NCBI RefSeq assembly: GCF_002159665.1
Contig: NZ_NFJC01000019.1
Coordinates: forward strand, 1-57,479
Reading direction: 5' to 3'
Length of the DNA: 57,479 bases
Source of the DNA: Desulfovibrio sp. An276
GTDB taxonomy: Bacteria > Desulfobacterota > Desulfovibrionia > Desulfovibrionales > Desulfovibrionaceae
Made by a program: the position numbers and the translations under genes. Shown here piece after piece: positions 44,665-53,674 of the stretch. The notes below the pieces were generated by a model that saw only the letters and a program-made list of their open reading frames with translations, was not told where the DNA came from and made no database searches. How positions within the stretch are numbered: the first letter of the stretch is position 1; each line of letters begins with the position of its first letter.

Positions 44665-44982
44665 ATGCAGAACCTCTCCGTGAACCGCACAGTTAAAAAG
44701 CTCGGCAGAGACATCAAATCCGCCCGCCTGCGGCGCAGGCTTCCCATGGCACTGGTCGCCGAGCGCGCAGGCATTTCCGTCAGGACACTTGGCAGCATCG
44801 AGAAGGGAGAAACCGGCGTGAGCATAGGCAATGTGACGGCAGTCATCCTTGCCATGGGCATGGGAACGCCATTTGCGGACATTCTCGATCAGAAGAATGA
44901 CAGCTTTGGCCTGCTCCTGGACGAGGAACGCCTCCCAAAAAGGGCGCGCCTGCCAAAAACGGAGAAAACCATTTATGAGTGA
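44665..44982 (+). CDS. hipB: HipB-like XRE-family antitoxin/repressor
   Basis: 105 aa. A helix-turn-helix domain covers about residues 7-65 (LGRDIKSARLRRRLPMALVAERAGISVRTLGSIEKGETGVSIGNV). It should bind the dyad just upstream and neutralise HipA. Two ATGs are possible, 44659 and 44665; the latter is preferred because AGG lies seven bases before it. Its end overlaps hipA by eight bases (ATGAGTGA), so both are translated together. Confidence 0.85.
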   Translation: MQNLSVNRTVKKLGRDIKSARLRRRLPMALVAERAGISVRTLGSIEKGETGVSIGNVTAVILAMGMGTPFADILDQKNDSFGLLLDEERLPKRARLPKTEKTIYE

Positions 44983-46201
44983 ACTCTACAGCCTCTACCT
45001 GCAGCAAAGGGACCCAGTCCATGTTGGCACGCTCTGGCTCAACCGCATAAAGGGAAAAATATCCTCTGCCTTTGTCTACGCTCCAGACTGGCTTGTGCAT
45101 CCGGGCAGATTCGCCATCAGCCCGGATCTTCCCCTTGATCAATTTCCCAAGACGCGCGAAGGCCTTTTTCTCTGCCTGCAGGACTGCTCGCCAGACCGTT
45201 GGGGGCAGGCGCTTTTACGCAGACAGGAACTGGCCCTGGCCGAAAGCCAGAAACGCAAGCCACGCACCCTGCTTTCCTCGGACATGCTCCTGCTTGTGAG
45301 CGACTTTACCCGCCAGGGAGCACTGCGCCTCTTGGCCGATGACGGAAAGACTTTCCTAAGCCCCTCTGGCCCCAATTCCGTTCCTCCTCTTGTCGCTCTG
45401 CCAAGGCTTCTGCACGCTGCGCGCAACATGGAAACCCGCAGCGAGACAAACAATGATCTCGCCCTGCTGGTTGCCCCTGGCTCCTCTCTTGGCGGCGCAC
45501 GCCCCAAGGCATCAGTCCTTGGGGACAAGGGAGAGCTCCTGATTGCCAAGTTCCCTGGCTGCAATGACAGCCGCGACGTCCCCCTCTGGGAATATGTGAC
45601 CCTTCGCCTTGCCAGTCTGGCAGGCATCAGGACGCCACATGTCCGACTTCTGCGCGTAGCTGGCAAAAATGTGCTGCTTGTCAGCCGCTTTGATCGCGTA
45701 TTTGATTGCGAAGGAGAACGACGCATTCCCTTTCTCTCTGCCATGAGTCTGCTTCAGGCAAGGGATGGTGACCACGCAAGTTATGTGGATATTGCGGACG
45801 CGCTTCAGGCAGAAGGCGCGCGCCCTGCCTCGGATCTGCCCGAGCTGTGGATGCGTATGGTCTTCAACATGTGCGTCTACAATACCGACGATCACCTGCG
45901 CAATCACGGCCTTCTCCGCGAGCCCCTGGGATGGCGGCTTTCGCCAGTCTATGATCTCGAAATCTCACACCCTGCAGAAAAGGCCCCCTTCCTGCACACA
46001 GGCATTGTCCCGGACATGCAGGCCTTTGATCTGAACGCGGCCCTGGAAGCCGCGGACTTCTTCCGTCTTGGCAAGTCGGAAGCAACAGAGCGCATGGCAC
46101 GGATACGCAAGGCTGTCTCGCACTGGAAGGAGGAAGCGACCCGGGCCGGAGCCCAGGCATCCGAAATACGCCTCATGCAGGAATCCTTCGAGTACCTGTG
46201 A
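44975..46201 (+). CDS. hipA: HipA-like serine/threonine kinase toxin
   Basis: 408 aa. The N-terminal domain (about 1-100) is of the HipA_N type. The kinase core shows GGARPKASV (P-loop-like segment), LLIAKFPG with the ATP-binding Lys, and LLVSRFDR. The catalytic Asp is in NTDDHLRNHGLL, and the metal-binding Asp is in YDLEIS. HipA of E. coli phosphorylates glutamyl-tRNA synthetase and causes persistence; the target here is unknown. All key residues are visible, so it is likely active. The pair ends with a terminator at 46230-46255. Confidence 0.88.
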   Translation: MSELYSLYLQQRDPVHVGTLWLNRIKGKISSAFVYAPDWLVHPGRFAISPDLPLDQFPKTREGLFLCLQDCSPDRWGQALLRRQELALAESQKRKPRTLLSSDMLLLVSDFTRQGALRLLADDGKTFLSPSGPNSVPPLVALPRLLHAARNMETRSETNNDLALLVAPGSSLGGARPKASVLGDKGELLIAKFPGCNDSRDVPLWEYVTLRLASLAGIRTPHVRLLRVAGKNVLLVSRFDRVFDCEGERRIPFLSAMSLLQARDGDHASYVDIADALQAEGARPASDLPELWMRMVFNMCVYNTDDHLRNHGLLREPLGWRLSPVYDLEISHPAEKAPFLHTGIVPDMQAFDLNAALEAADFFRLGKSEATERMARIRKAVSHWKEEATRAGAQASEIRLMQESFEYL

Positions 46202-46229
46202 GCCTGCCCTGTGTCCGAAGAAACTTGCC

Positions 46230-46255
46230 GGGCCTTTGGCAAGGCCCCAGTTTTT
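46230..46255 (+). terminator. Terminator of hipBA
   Basis: Stem GGGCCTT/AAGGCCC with loop TGGC, then CAG and five T, 28 bp past the hipA stop. Confidence 0.75.
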
Positions 46256-46335
46256 GCCTGGCAGGGGGCTTCACCTCATGGCCCTAGAGCTGTACATTTG
46301 GGTCTGCCAAACGAACAAGAATTTGTGGAGGTCAC

Positions 46336-47115
46336 ATGCCAGCTCACTACCTCTTCCGCATGAACACCCGCGAGGTGCAAGCACTTGCCCCAAAAACCAA
46401 CATCGCTCTTCTGCCCATTGGGCCTACTGAGGTGCACTCCCTGCACCTTCCCCTGGGCACAGACGTGGAAAGCGCCCTGGAGGTCTGCGAAAGGACAAGC
46501 GCCAAACTGCAGGCAATGGGCCTCGACTGCCTCATTGCCTCGCCCATCAACTACGCCCTGGCCGACGTTGCCAACTGCTTTTGCGGCAACACCACCCTGC
46601 GCCCCGAGACCGTGGCTGCCATCGTGGAGGACGTGTGCACAAGCCTTGCCAAATGGGGCTTCACACATATCATGATCATGTGCGGCCATGCAGAGCCGCG
46701 CAATATAGAAGCCCTGCAGGAAGGGGCCAACAGGGCCATGGAGCGCGACACAAGGATTTTTGCCCGCGTCTCCAACTGGCTACTCGGCTCAAATATCGCC
46801 TGTGCCATGCGCTGTGCGCACCCGGAGTGGGACATACACGCTGGCGAGAGCGAGACAGCGCTCATGCTCATGCGCGACCCGGACCTTGTGGACAGGGACA
46901 TCCTGCAGACCCTTGAGCCCAACTGGGAGGGCGAGTTCTTCCCGGCTCGCCTTGCCGAAGGCAGGGACTTCATGGGCTGTGGAGCAACGCAGGCCTACCT
47001 TGGCGATCCCCGCGCAGGCTGTGCCGAGACAGGTGAAAAGGTCTACGATATCTACGCGGACTTTGCCGTGGCAGAGATCCTGAAGGACAGGGAAGAAGCC
47101 GCAAAAAAGGGGTAG
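46336..47115 (+). CDS. Creatininase-family amidohydrolase
   Basis: 259 aa. The metal-binding residues of the family are visible: GPTEVHSLHLPLGTD (Glu, His and Asp ligands, residues about 29-43), MCGHAEPRN (His near 116) and HAGESETALML (Glu near 176). Members hydrolyse cyclic amides (creatinine), formamides, or the mycofactocin precursor (MftE). No mycofactocin genes are near, so the substrate is unknown. GGAGG lies five bases before the ATG. Confidence 0.85.
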   Translation: MPAHYLFRMNTREVQALAPKTNIALLPIGPTEVHSLHLPLGTDVESALEVCERTSAKLQAMGLDCLIASPINYALADVANCFCGNTTLRPETVAAIVEDVCTSLAKWGFTHIMIMCGHAEPRNIEALQEGANRAMERDTRIFARVSNWLLGSNIACAMRCAHPEWDIHAGESETALMLMRDPDLVDRDILQTLEPNWEGEFFPARLAEGRDFMGCGATQAYLGDPRAGCAETGEKVYDIYADFAVAEILKDREEAAKKG

Positions 47116-47183
47116 GCGCAGCACCTGGCCCCAATACCGGAACCATCCCCCTGACAACCCATGCAACCTCTTAAGGAGAACAC

Positions 47184-47684
47184 ATGCCCCTGCGCCCTGC
47201 CCTGCTGGCAACCCTGCTTGCCATTGCCGTAAATGGAGCCCTTGCCGATTCTGCCCTGGCAATCTCGAAGGAAGACGCCTTGGGTATTGCCCTGGAAAAC
47301 GCCCGTGTGCCAAGGGCCGATGCCCGCAACATCCGTATTCAGGCCAATGAGGAAGGCGGAGAGCCCGTGTGGTCCGTGGAGTTCGACACACACTACGGGG
47401 ACTACGACTTTTCCGTGAGCAGGGGCAATGGCCGCATCCTCGACGCGGACTACGAGGTGGACGACGAATGGGTGCAGCGCAAGCCCTCGCGGCTCGTGAC
47501 CTCATCCACGGTACGAGAGATAGTGCAAGGCAGGGTCCCGGGCGCCAGGGCCTCGGACATCCGTGTTGTCCGGGAAGACGAGCGCTATGAAGGGCACCTC
47601 TTCCACCACGATATCAAGTACGAGTTCGAGGTAGATGCGCGCACTGGCATCATCACGGACTGGAACGCGGATCTGCGCCGCTGA
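47184..47684 (+). CDS. Exported PepSY-domain protein
   Basis: 166 aa. The N-terminal 26 residues form a signal peptide (hydrophobic core ALLATLLAIAVNGALA, cleavage near SALA|ISKED). Two PepSY repeats follow: ISKEDALGIALENARVP...WSVEFDTHYGDYDFSVSRGNGRILDADYEV and STVREIVQGRVPGARASDIR...YEFEVDARTGIITDWN. PepSY domains are periplasmic and often inhibit proteases or bind envelope proteins. AAGGAG lies seven bases before ATG. It follows the creatininase gene by 68 bp and may be co-transcribed. Confidence 0.85.
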   Translation: MPLRPALLATLLAIAVNGALADSALAISKEDALGIALENARVPRADARNIRIQANEEGGEPVWSVEFDTHYGDYDFSVSRGNGRILDADYEVDDEWVQRKPSRLVTSSTVREIVQGRVPGARASDIRVVREDERYEGHLFHHDIKYEFEVDARTGIITDWNADLRR

Positions 47685-47721
47685 CAGGTGTTTTGACAAA
47701 AGGGAGCTTTCCTCTGCTCTT

Positions 47722-47753
47722 CACAGCCCTTCAGAGCGATCTGGAGGGCTGTG
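47722..47753 (+). terminator. Hairpin after the PepSY gene
   Basis: Perfect 9-bp stem CACAGCCCT/AGGGCTGTG with inner CAGA/TCTG pairing. No T-run follows. Confidence 0.45.
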
Positions 47754-47860
47754 CTGGTATTGGGGCCTGAGGAGAAAGACTTCGCACAGTAATCTCACAT
47801 CCCAGTAAGAAAGACGTTCCCATCGTTCAACTACTGGGCCGCGTGTCTTTTGAAAGAACG

Positions 47861-47889
47861 TTGACTCGCCCTGCCAGGGTACATATATT
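47861..47889 (+). promoter_or_regulatory. Sigma-70-type promoter of a candidate small RNA
   Basis: TTGACT (47861-47866), exactly 17 nt, TATATT (47884-47889). No protein-coding gene starts downstream before the terminator at 47964-47990, which points to a non-coding transcript starting near 47896. Confidence 0.65.
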
Positions 47890-47895
47890 GGAATT

Positions 47896-47990
47896 CACAA
47901 GCATTGGAGAGGCCCCCAATGGGGAATTAGACCCCTGCGCAAGGCGCCATGCTTGCAATTTTTGCCCGTTGACATAACGGGCTTTTTTTT
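47896..47990 (+). ncRNA. Candidate small RNA of about 95 nt
   Basis: The transcript would begin about seven bases after the -10 element and end at a textbook terminator: stem GCCCGTT/AACGGGC (47964-47970, 47976-47982) followed by eight T. Its body closes on itself through CAAGCAT plus GG (47898-47907) pairing with CC plus ATGCTTG (47947-47955), with an inner CCCC/GGGG hairpin around 47913-47924. No known RNA family (6S, tmRNA, SRP, RNase P) was recognised. No open frame with a ribosome site lies inside. Function unknown; it could act by base pairing, as it is short and ends in a U-rich tail. Confidence 0.6.
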
Positions 47991-48212
47991 GAACAGTTTG
48001 ACAGCACCGCAAAGTAGAAGGAACTCGGGGGACTGGGCAAAAGTTACAATTAATTCTGAATATCGAATTGCTGAACAAAAAAACAATACACATTATTTCA
48101 GCAACTTGCCAAGCAAGCAATCACAACCACCGATCAGAATTGGTTTGCCTATGTGCGACAAATCCCGTATTGCAAAAGTATACTCTAACATAGAAAGAGG
48201 GCTGTTGATCCT
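47991..48212. other. AT-rich upstream region of the broken AlbA-type gene
   Basis: No gene is seen. The stretch is clearly AT-richer than the flanking GC-rich genes, fitting acquisition of the following gene from outside. Confidence 0.4.
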
Positions 48213-49634
48213 ATGACTGAAAGCGAAATTCTGAAGCTGATCGAGGGTGGGCGAGAACATTCAGGTGGAATTCAAGAAGTCTACCACCGAGATCACAAAG
48301 GATGTGTACGATACTGTTTGCTCGTTCTCCAACCGAGACGGCGGGTTCATCCTCCTGGGAGTCAAGGACAACGGGGAGGTTTTAGGTGTTGTACCTGAGG
48401 CTGTGGACCACATGACAAGGGATTTCGTGACGTCCATCAATAACGGGCAGAAAATCAATCCTCCCTTGTACTTGCAACCAGAGATACGAACTGTAAACGG
48501 CCGTACGCTGCTGATCATACAAGTACCGTCCGCAAGCCAGGTCTGCCGCCACCGCGGGCGCATTTTTGATCGCAGCTACGAAGCAGATATAGATATCACA
48601 GACAACACCGATATGGTGTACCAGCTGTACGCCCGCAAAAGCGGCAGCTATTTCGTCAACACGGTAACCCGCTTTCAGCTGGATGACCTGCGCCACGATC
48701 TGCTCGAGCGAGCAAGACGCATGACGAACTGCCGCGGGCAAAATCATCCCTGGAAGGCCATGTCCGACGAAGAGCTGCTGCGCAGTGCGGGGCTAATTTT
48801 GCAAGATACTGAACGACGGTTCGAGGGCATCACCCTGGCGGCAATCCTTCTCTTTGGCAAGGATTCCACGATTATGTCCGTCCTGCCGCAGCACAAGACA
48901 GATGCCATCTTCCGGGTGGAAAATGTTGATCGGTACGATGACCGGGACGTCATCATCACCATCTGCTGGATTCCTACGACAGAATGATTGCTTTCGGCCA
49001 AAAGCACCTGAACGACCCCTTCGTACTGGATGGATTCCAGAGCGTCAGCGCCAGAGACAACATTCTGCGCGAGATCTGCTCCAACAGCTTGGCACACAGG
49101 GATTATTCCAGCGGCTATGTGGCCAAGCTCGTTATTGAGCGCAGCCGTCTCTTCACCGAAAACGCCAATCGTTCCCACGGGCATGGTACCCTGCTCCTGC
49201 CCTCTTTTGAACCATGTGCCAAGAACCCGCCTATCTCCAAAGTGTTCCGGGAGATTGGGCTGGCAGATGAGCTGGGATCCGGGATGCGGAACACATACAA
49301 GTACTCAAAACTTTACTCCGGCGAGACTCCTGAATTTATCGAAGGTGATATGTTCCGCACCATCGTTCCGTTGCCCCCAATTGCAGTGGAAAAGGTCGGG
49401 CCTCAAGTCATCACCCAGGATAGTGCCCAGACTACTACCCAATCTGCAATTGTGGTGTTCTGCAAGGAGCCGAAATCCAAAGCAGAAATCATGAAACATT
49501 GCGGACACAAGCACGCAACAAATTTCACACAACACTATCTTCGTCCTTTGATTGAAAGCGGGCAGCTTCAAATGACGATCCCGGAAAAACCAACGAGCAG
49601 CAACCAGAAGTATGTAGCCGTGCAAAGTAATTGA
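48213..49634 (+). pseudogene. AlbA_2-type ATP/nucleic-acid-binding protein with two frameshifts
   Basis: Three frames in series give one conserved protein. MTESEILKLIEGGREH (from ATG 48213) continues after a shift near the GGTGGG at 48246-48251 as NIQVEFKKSTTEITKDVYDTVCSFSNRDGGFILLGVKDNGE, the AlbA_2 (Schlafen-like) motif. A second shift near 48957-48972 joins DDRDVIIT to LLDSYDRMIAFGQKHLNDPFV, and the last part (49,000-49,634) holds NSLAHRDYSSGYVAKL, GLADELGSGMRNTYKY and a winged-helix-like C-terminus. Such proteins are frequent in gut Firmicutes and Bacteroidetes mobile regions and are often annotated as divergent AAA or RecG-like regulators. The gene is not translatable as one product here. 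Confidence 0.8.
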
Positions 49635-49656
49635 GCCCCAGAGTCTCAAACCAAGA

Positions 49657-49860
49657 GCAGTGGAAAAGGTCGGCTTGTTGGGCACCACCCAAGTCACCAC
49701 ACAAGATAACCGTCCAGGATTACAAAATATATACCAGAAGCCGACTAAGTCACCGACTAAGTCACTGACCAAGTCACCGACTAAGTCACTGACCAAGTCA
49801 CTGACCAAGTCACCGACCAAGTCACTGACCAAGTCACTGACCAAGTCACCAGCCTTTCCC
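49657..49860 (+). pseudogene. Duplicate C-terminal fragment of an AlbA_2-type gene
   Basis: The 17 bases at 49657-49673 repeat exactly those at 49383-49399 inside the preceding pseudogene. Both encode AVEKVG followed by a TQ-rich linker (GTTQVTTQ here, PQVITQDSAQTTTQ there). The fragment then runs into TKSP/TKSL repeats (49743-49850). It looks like the tail of a second homologous gene left by recombination. Confidence 0.5.
49743..49850. repeat. Minisatellite: nine 12-bp units
   Basis: Nine head-to-tail copies of GA(C/T)(C/T)AAGTCAC(C/T) with period 12. In the plus frame they encode TKSP or TKSL units in the order P-L-P-L-L-P-L-L-P. The period of four codons keeps the frame whatever the copy number, so length may vary without a frameshift. 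There are no unique spacers, so it is not a CRISPR array. Confidence 0.9.
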
Positions 49861-49886
49861 AAAGCCTGCATTCCCCCAGGACAACC

Positions 49887-51974
49887 TCACTCCGTACCCC
49901 TGTCGCCCTCCTCCTTCCCTCTAGCCAGATCCTCTTCACCCGGCACAGGATCGCACAGGAGGGCAACGACAGCCCTGCGCACACCATCCAGTCCCCTGAC
50001 TCCGGAAAGATCCTCCCAAGCAGCGTACGCCCTTGCAAGCTCAGCGTCCGCAATCATTCCCACGGCACAAGGGCGCTCCCCGGACACTGCCTCTTCGCAC
50101 TCCCCGGCAGACTCCCCGGCCAGAGCCGAAAGCCAGTCGCGTAGCCTGCCCTTCGAGTTCATGAAGCGCACGAGGGACGAGCGCGATGGCGCCTGCACCT
50201 TGAGGTGGCAGTTCAAGCGCACCTCCTGGGAGGGTGCCAGGGGCGGGTTGGCGTAAAAGGACCTTGCCCTGATCATCTCGCCCTTGAAGAAGATGGTCAT
50301 CTGGCCCTCGACCTGCTTTTGCAGGTCGCGAAAGTCCACCCTGGCAATCCTGTCCACTGCCACGGCCATGTTGTCCTGATAGGCGAGGCCGCAAGCCCCA
50401 GGGGGCACGGACCAGCCTGTGCTCTTCTGCACCCAGGCCTCGCCTGCCATGGAGCGGATAAGGTCCATGGTCTGGCGCGGATCCTCCTGGCACATGAAGC
50501 ACTTCACCTTGCAGTTGGAGACTATCTGCTCTGCCGCGTGTTCCGAAGCCCTGCGTATGCCTGCAAAGTCCTGCGAGGCCACGGTGACCGCAATCCCAAG
50601 ACCTCGGCCTTGCGTAAGCAAAATCTCGAAGCCAGGGGTCTCGATAGCAGCGTACTCGTCCACCACCATGCCGAAGGGCGTTGCCGCGTCCGTAGGAAGC
50701 GATCCCAACACGTCCGAGAGCCTGCCCTGCACAACGTCCCCCAACCCCACGGCACAGGCATTGCGTATGGAGGAAAGGCATATCTGCCCCAGATTCTTGA
50801 GCTCGCGCGGATCCTTGTCCATGGATGGGATGAGGGTCACGTAGATACGGCGACTCGTTATCACGTCTACTGCGTCTATCTCGCCGTGCGTTGTCTTGAA
50901 AACGCGGCCGTAGTTGTCCACAAGGAGGGAGAGCGCCCTGCCGAAGTAGGCCCTGGCGTAGCCGTACTGTTCCGCAAAGTTCTTGGGCTGCTGGGCAAGA
51001 TGCCTGGACATGTCCCAGCCAACTGTCGCAAGTCCGGCCCTCAAGGCCAGAATGCTCTTCTCGGACAAGTCCGTGCGCCTTGCCAGGGCATCGATTTCCG
51101 CAAGGCTCATGAGATACTTGCGGATGATGCTGATGGAGAGCGGTATTTCGCCCCTGTCTCGCATTTCGACCAAAACAAAGAGCAGCCCGGAGATGAGGGT
51201 CTGGGCGTTGTTCGAGAAGATGGCGTTGCCGTTTCCCTCCTCGGGCATGAGCGCGAAAAGAAGCTGGGTCAGCTGGTTGGCAGTGCCGTGGGCAAAGGGG
51301 TTTTGCGTATTGGACTGGCGAAGTGGCGTGCGCATGTGGCCCTTCAGGCGCATGGCCTCCTGGGCCTTCTTGTCGGCCATGTAGGAGAGCAGCAAAAAAT
51401 CGTCGTCTCTGCCCATGATGCGGCACATGGTGTAAATCTGGGCTGCAAGCCTTGGTGCTGCCTTGGGATCCACATAGGTGAGGCCCGATCCCTTCGCAAG
51501 GTAGTTGAAGGCAAAGGACACGAGGGTCTCGGTCTTGCCGGCACCGGTTGTGCCAAGCACAAGCATGTGGGTGAGCGCGTCCCCGCGCCCAATCCAGAGC
51601 TCCCGGCCCGTATCCATCTCGTTGCCAAGAAAGAAGCTTCCCCTGGCCCTGTGCCAGCCTCCTTTTGCCAGGACATCCCTGTAGTCCACCTTCCCGGAGG
51701 TCTCGGGCAGGCGCATGGGCAGATGGTCCCTGGCAAGGCTTTTCATACGCACAAGGTGCAGCAAAAGCGCCAGGGGCATGCCGAGGAGCATGGTCTGGGG
51801 GTAGAGGATCATGGCAAAGGCCGCCATGCAAAGGGCAAGAACGTAGCCCTCCCTGCGCATGAGGGCAGAGTACATGCGCGTGGAGAGGGGTGCAACGTCC
51901 CGCAAAAACTCTTCCTTCCTGTGCTCCTGATCGCGGTGTACGCCATACAGAAGCTGTCCGTCATCCCTTGTCAC
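49887..51974 (-). CDS. TrbC/DotL(IcmO)-type conjugative coupling ATPase
   Basis: About 695 aa. The N-terminal region (to residue 80) includes hydrophobic segments (VLALCMAAFAMILY, LLGMPLALLLHLV). Walker A GTTGAGKT is near residues 141-148 and Walker B FGMVVDEYAA near residue 440, followed by the QGRGLGIAVTVASQDFAGI region typical of coupling proteins. IncI TrbC and Legionella DotL are the best family match. It would bring DNA (or protein) to a type IVB secretion channel. GTG 51974 is preferred to the GTG two codons earlier because GGAGG lies five bases before it. No other channel genes are in the window. Confidence 0.85.
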   Translation of the reverse strand: MTRDDGQLLYGVHRDQEHRKEEFLRDVAPLSTRMYSALMRREGYVLALCMAAFAMILYPQTMLLGMPLALLLHLVRMKSLARDHLPMRLPETSGKVDYRDVLAKGGWHRARGSFFLGNEMDTGRELWIGRGDALTHMLVLGTTGAGKTETLVSFAFNYLAKGSGLTYVDPKAAPRLAAQIYTMCRIMGRDDDFLLLSYMADKKAQEAMRLKGHMRTPLRQSNTQNPFAHGTANQLTQLLFALMPEEGNGNAIFSNNAQTLISGLLFVLVEMRDRGEIPLSISIIRKYLMSLAEIDALARRTDLSEKSILALRAGLATVGWDMSRHLAQQPKNFAEQYGYARAYFGRALSLLVDNYGRVFKTTHGEIDAVDVITSRRIYVTLIPSMDKDPRELKNLGQICLSSIRNACAVGLGDVVQGRLSDVLGSLPTDAATPFGMVVDEYAAIETPGFEILLTQGRGLGIAVTVASQDFAGIRRASEHAAEQIVSNCKVKCFMCQEDPRQTMDLIRSMAGEAWVQKSTGWSVPPGACGLAYQDNMAVAVDRIARVDFRDLQKQVEGQMTIFFKGEMIRARSFYANPPLAPSQEVRLNCHLKVQAPSRSSLVRFMNSKGRLRDWLSALAGESAGECEEAVSGERPCAVGMIADAELARAYAAWEDLSGVRGLDGVRRAVVALLCDPVPGEEDLARGKEEGDRGTE

Positions 51975-52061
51975 GGGCACCTCCCAGCACTCTTCGGGTG
52001 CACTTGTTCAGGCATCAGGCAAAGACCTCCTTGAGTCGTCTTGTCATCTCATATTGCCATG

Positions 52062-53303
52062 TCAGTCTGTCTGCCCCGAGTTCTGGCGCCTGGGCACCAG
52101 GAACTTCTCTATGACCGTGTTCTGCTCCCTGGTCTGTATGCCAACAAGGGTTGCCAGAAGGGCAGTCTGGTAGAGATCGTTTTTCAGGCTTTCGAGCCGC
52201 ATGTGGTAGTCCTCTGCCAAAAGGATGTAGATGTTCTTCAGCGTGTCCGAACTGTTCCACAGGGCGGATTTGCGCAGTCTGTTGATATTGCCCGCAAAGT
52301 ACTGCTGACGGGCCGTGTAGTACTGCATGAGGCTGTAGCCCTGGGAATCGCGCTTCATGCGATCGGCCTGGGCTACGCCACTCTCCTCCTCAAGTTCGGG
52401 TATGGCCTGGTTGAAGTTGGCTATGGGCAGGTAGAACTGGGAAACAAAGCGCAGGGCACCCTCGGCCATGCCGGTCTGGGCGGACTTCACCTTGATGGCG
52501 GACGCCCCCTTGCGACCGCCTGGCGTAAGCCGTGCCTCCCTGGCCACACGCGGCATGGGGGTAGGGTTCGAGAGCACGCCAATCATGTAGTTGGCCCTTG
52601 CCTGCTCCTCTATGAGCCCGCCTGCCGGCAAAAGCCACCCTGGCCGAAAGACCTTCTGTTCCTTCATGAGCTCGGAATCGAGCAGTATCACGTCCTGCTG
52701 GCCCTGGGCCTGGGGGAAGTTCTTCGCTGTCGCATCCCTCCTTGTCTCGTCGAGGGCCTCCTCCTGCAAGGTATCAAGGGTTGAGCGCGAGCGCGCCTGA
52801 CCCGTATTGGCAAGAGCTGCTGCCATGTCCGCGCAAGGGGGCTCCTGGATGAGGGGATTGTGCTGGGCAGCCTCCATGTCGGAGCTCAAAGACGCCGCAT
52901 GCCGCTCAAGGGCCTTCACAATCTCCCGTGTGGCGCCCTGCAAAAGTTCTGCCTGGGCAGTGACGCTGCCTCCTGCCCTGGTCTGCAGGGCAGCGTTGAA
53001 GGTCGCAAGCTGGGCGCAGATGGCCCGCGCTGCCAAAACCGTCTGCTGCATGCCAAGGACCTGGTTTCCCGCAGTGGCAAGGCCTGGCCCGACGCTCCAG
53101 GCCTCGCCGGTAATGCTCGTGCCGCTCGCGTCCCCGCCGACAGTGCCAACACTTGCGCCAGCAAGGCCTGCACCTGCTGCCTGCGCCTTTACGGGTATAA
53201 CAAGGCAGAGCAAAAGGCACACGATGACACAGACCGCCAGGCCCGGATCTCCATCATAATAATACAGGGTATTCCGATTGGGAGCCGGATTGCCTTTCCT
53301 CAT
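52062..53303 (-). CDS. Exported/membrane-anchored protein linked to conjugation, function unknown
   Basis: 413 aa. A hydrophobic segment (LAVCVIVCLLLCLVIPVKAQA, about residues 22-42) acts as signal peptide or anchor. The rest is polar and helix-rich (Ala/Gln-rich around 85-150 and 290-390). I do not recognise a named domain. It is directly upstream of the coupling ATPase on the same strand (about 90 bp), so it is probably a periplasmic or inner-membrane part of the transfer apparatus. GGGAG precedes ATG 53303. Confidence 0.7.
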   Translation of the reverse strand: MRKGNPAPNRNTLYYYDGDPGLAVCVIVCLLLCLVIPVKAQAAGAGLAGASVGTVGGDASGTSITGEAWSVGPGLATAGNQVLGMQQTVLAARAICAQLATFNAALQTRAGGSVTAQAELLQGATREIVKALERHAASLSSDMEAAQHNPLIQEPPCADMAAALANTGQARSRSTLDTLQEEALDETRRDATAKNFPQAQGQQDVILLDSELMKEQKVFRPGWLLPAGGLIEEQARANYMIGVLSNPTPMPRVAREARLTPGGRKGASAIKVKSAQTGMAEGALRFVSQFYLPIANFNQAIPELEEESGVAQADRMKRDSQGYSLMQYYTARQQYFAGNINRLRKSALWNSSDTLKNIYILLAEDYHMRLESLKNDLYQTALLATLVGIQTREQNTVIEKFLVPRRQNSGQTD

Positions 53304-53674
53304 TGCTTTCTCCCTTTCCCTGCTCCACGCAGGGGCTTTGCCCCGTATCTTTCAGGGCTGTTTTTTTCGTGACAGGCTGTTTTTATCGCCTGACAAAAAA
53401 ACTACAACATACCTATTGACATGTCAAGTAACATCGGATAAAAGTAACCCATGGAATGCGGGATGGCGGTCATCCCGACTCTCCCGGGCAAGCACAGGGC
53501 AGCCCTTGCGCATGGATGGGCGACCGAAGAGCCCCGGGAAAGGCTGTATAAACCTCAAACACTACTTTCAAAAAGGCTGGGGATGCATATTTCTCCCGTA
53601 CAGGGAGGAGTACGCACAACGCGGAACAATCTTCAAAAAGAAGGCATGACAGGTATTGTGCTCAAGGATACGCC
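53304..53674. other. Divergent intergenic region between transfer genes and recombinase
   Basis: About 370 bp with no gene. It holds the promoters for both divergent units and a 12-bp palindrome (53416-53427). AT-rich part at 53,385-53,445. Confidence 0.45.
53416..53427. promoter_or_regulatory. Palindrome in the divergent control region
   Basis: TTGACATGTCAA is a perfect 12-bp palindrome in an AT-rich stretch between the divergent exported-protein and recombinase genes, where an element's regulator would be expected to bind. Confidence 0.4.

Noticed and set aside
49743..49850. CRISPR-like array
   Set aside because: Units are contiguous 12-bp repeats with no spacers and keep a reading frame; it is a minisatellite.
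50041..52034. Two ~600-aa frames (one per strand) over the coupling ATPase gene
   Set aside because: The true frame has Walker A/B motifs and a ribosome site; the others have none.
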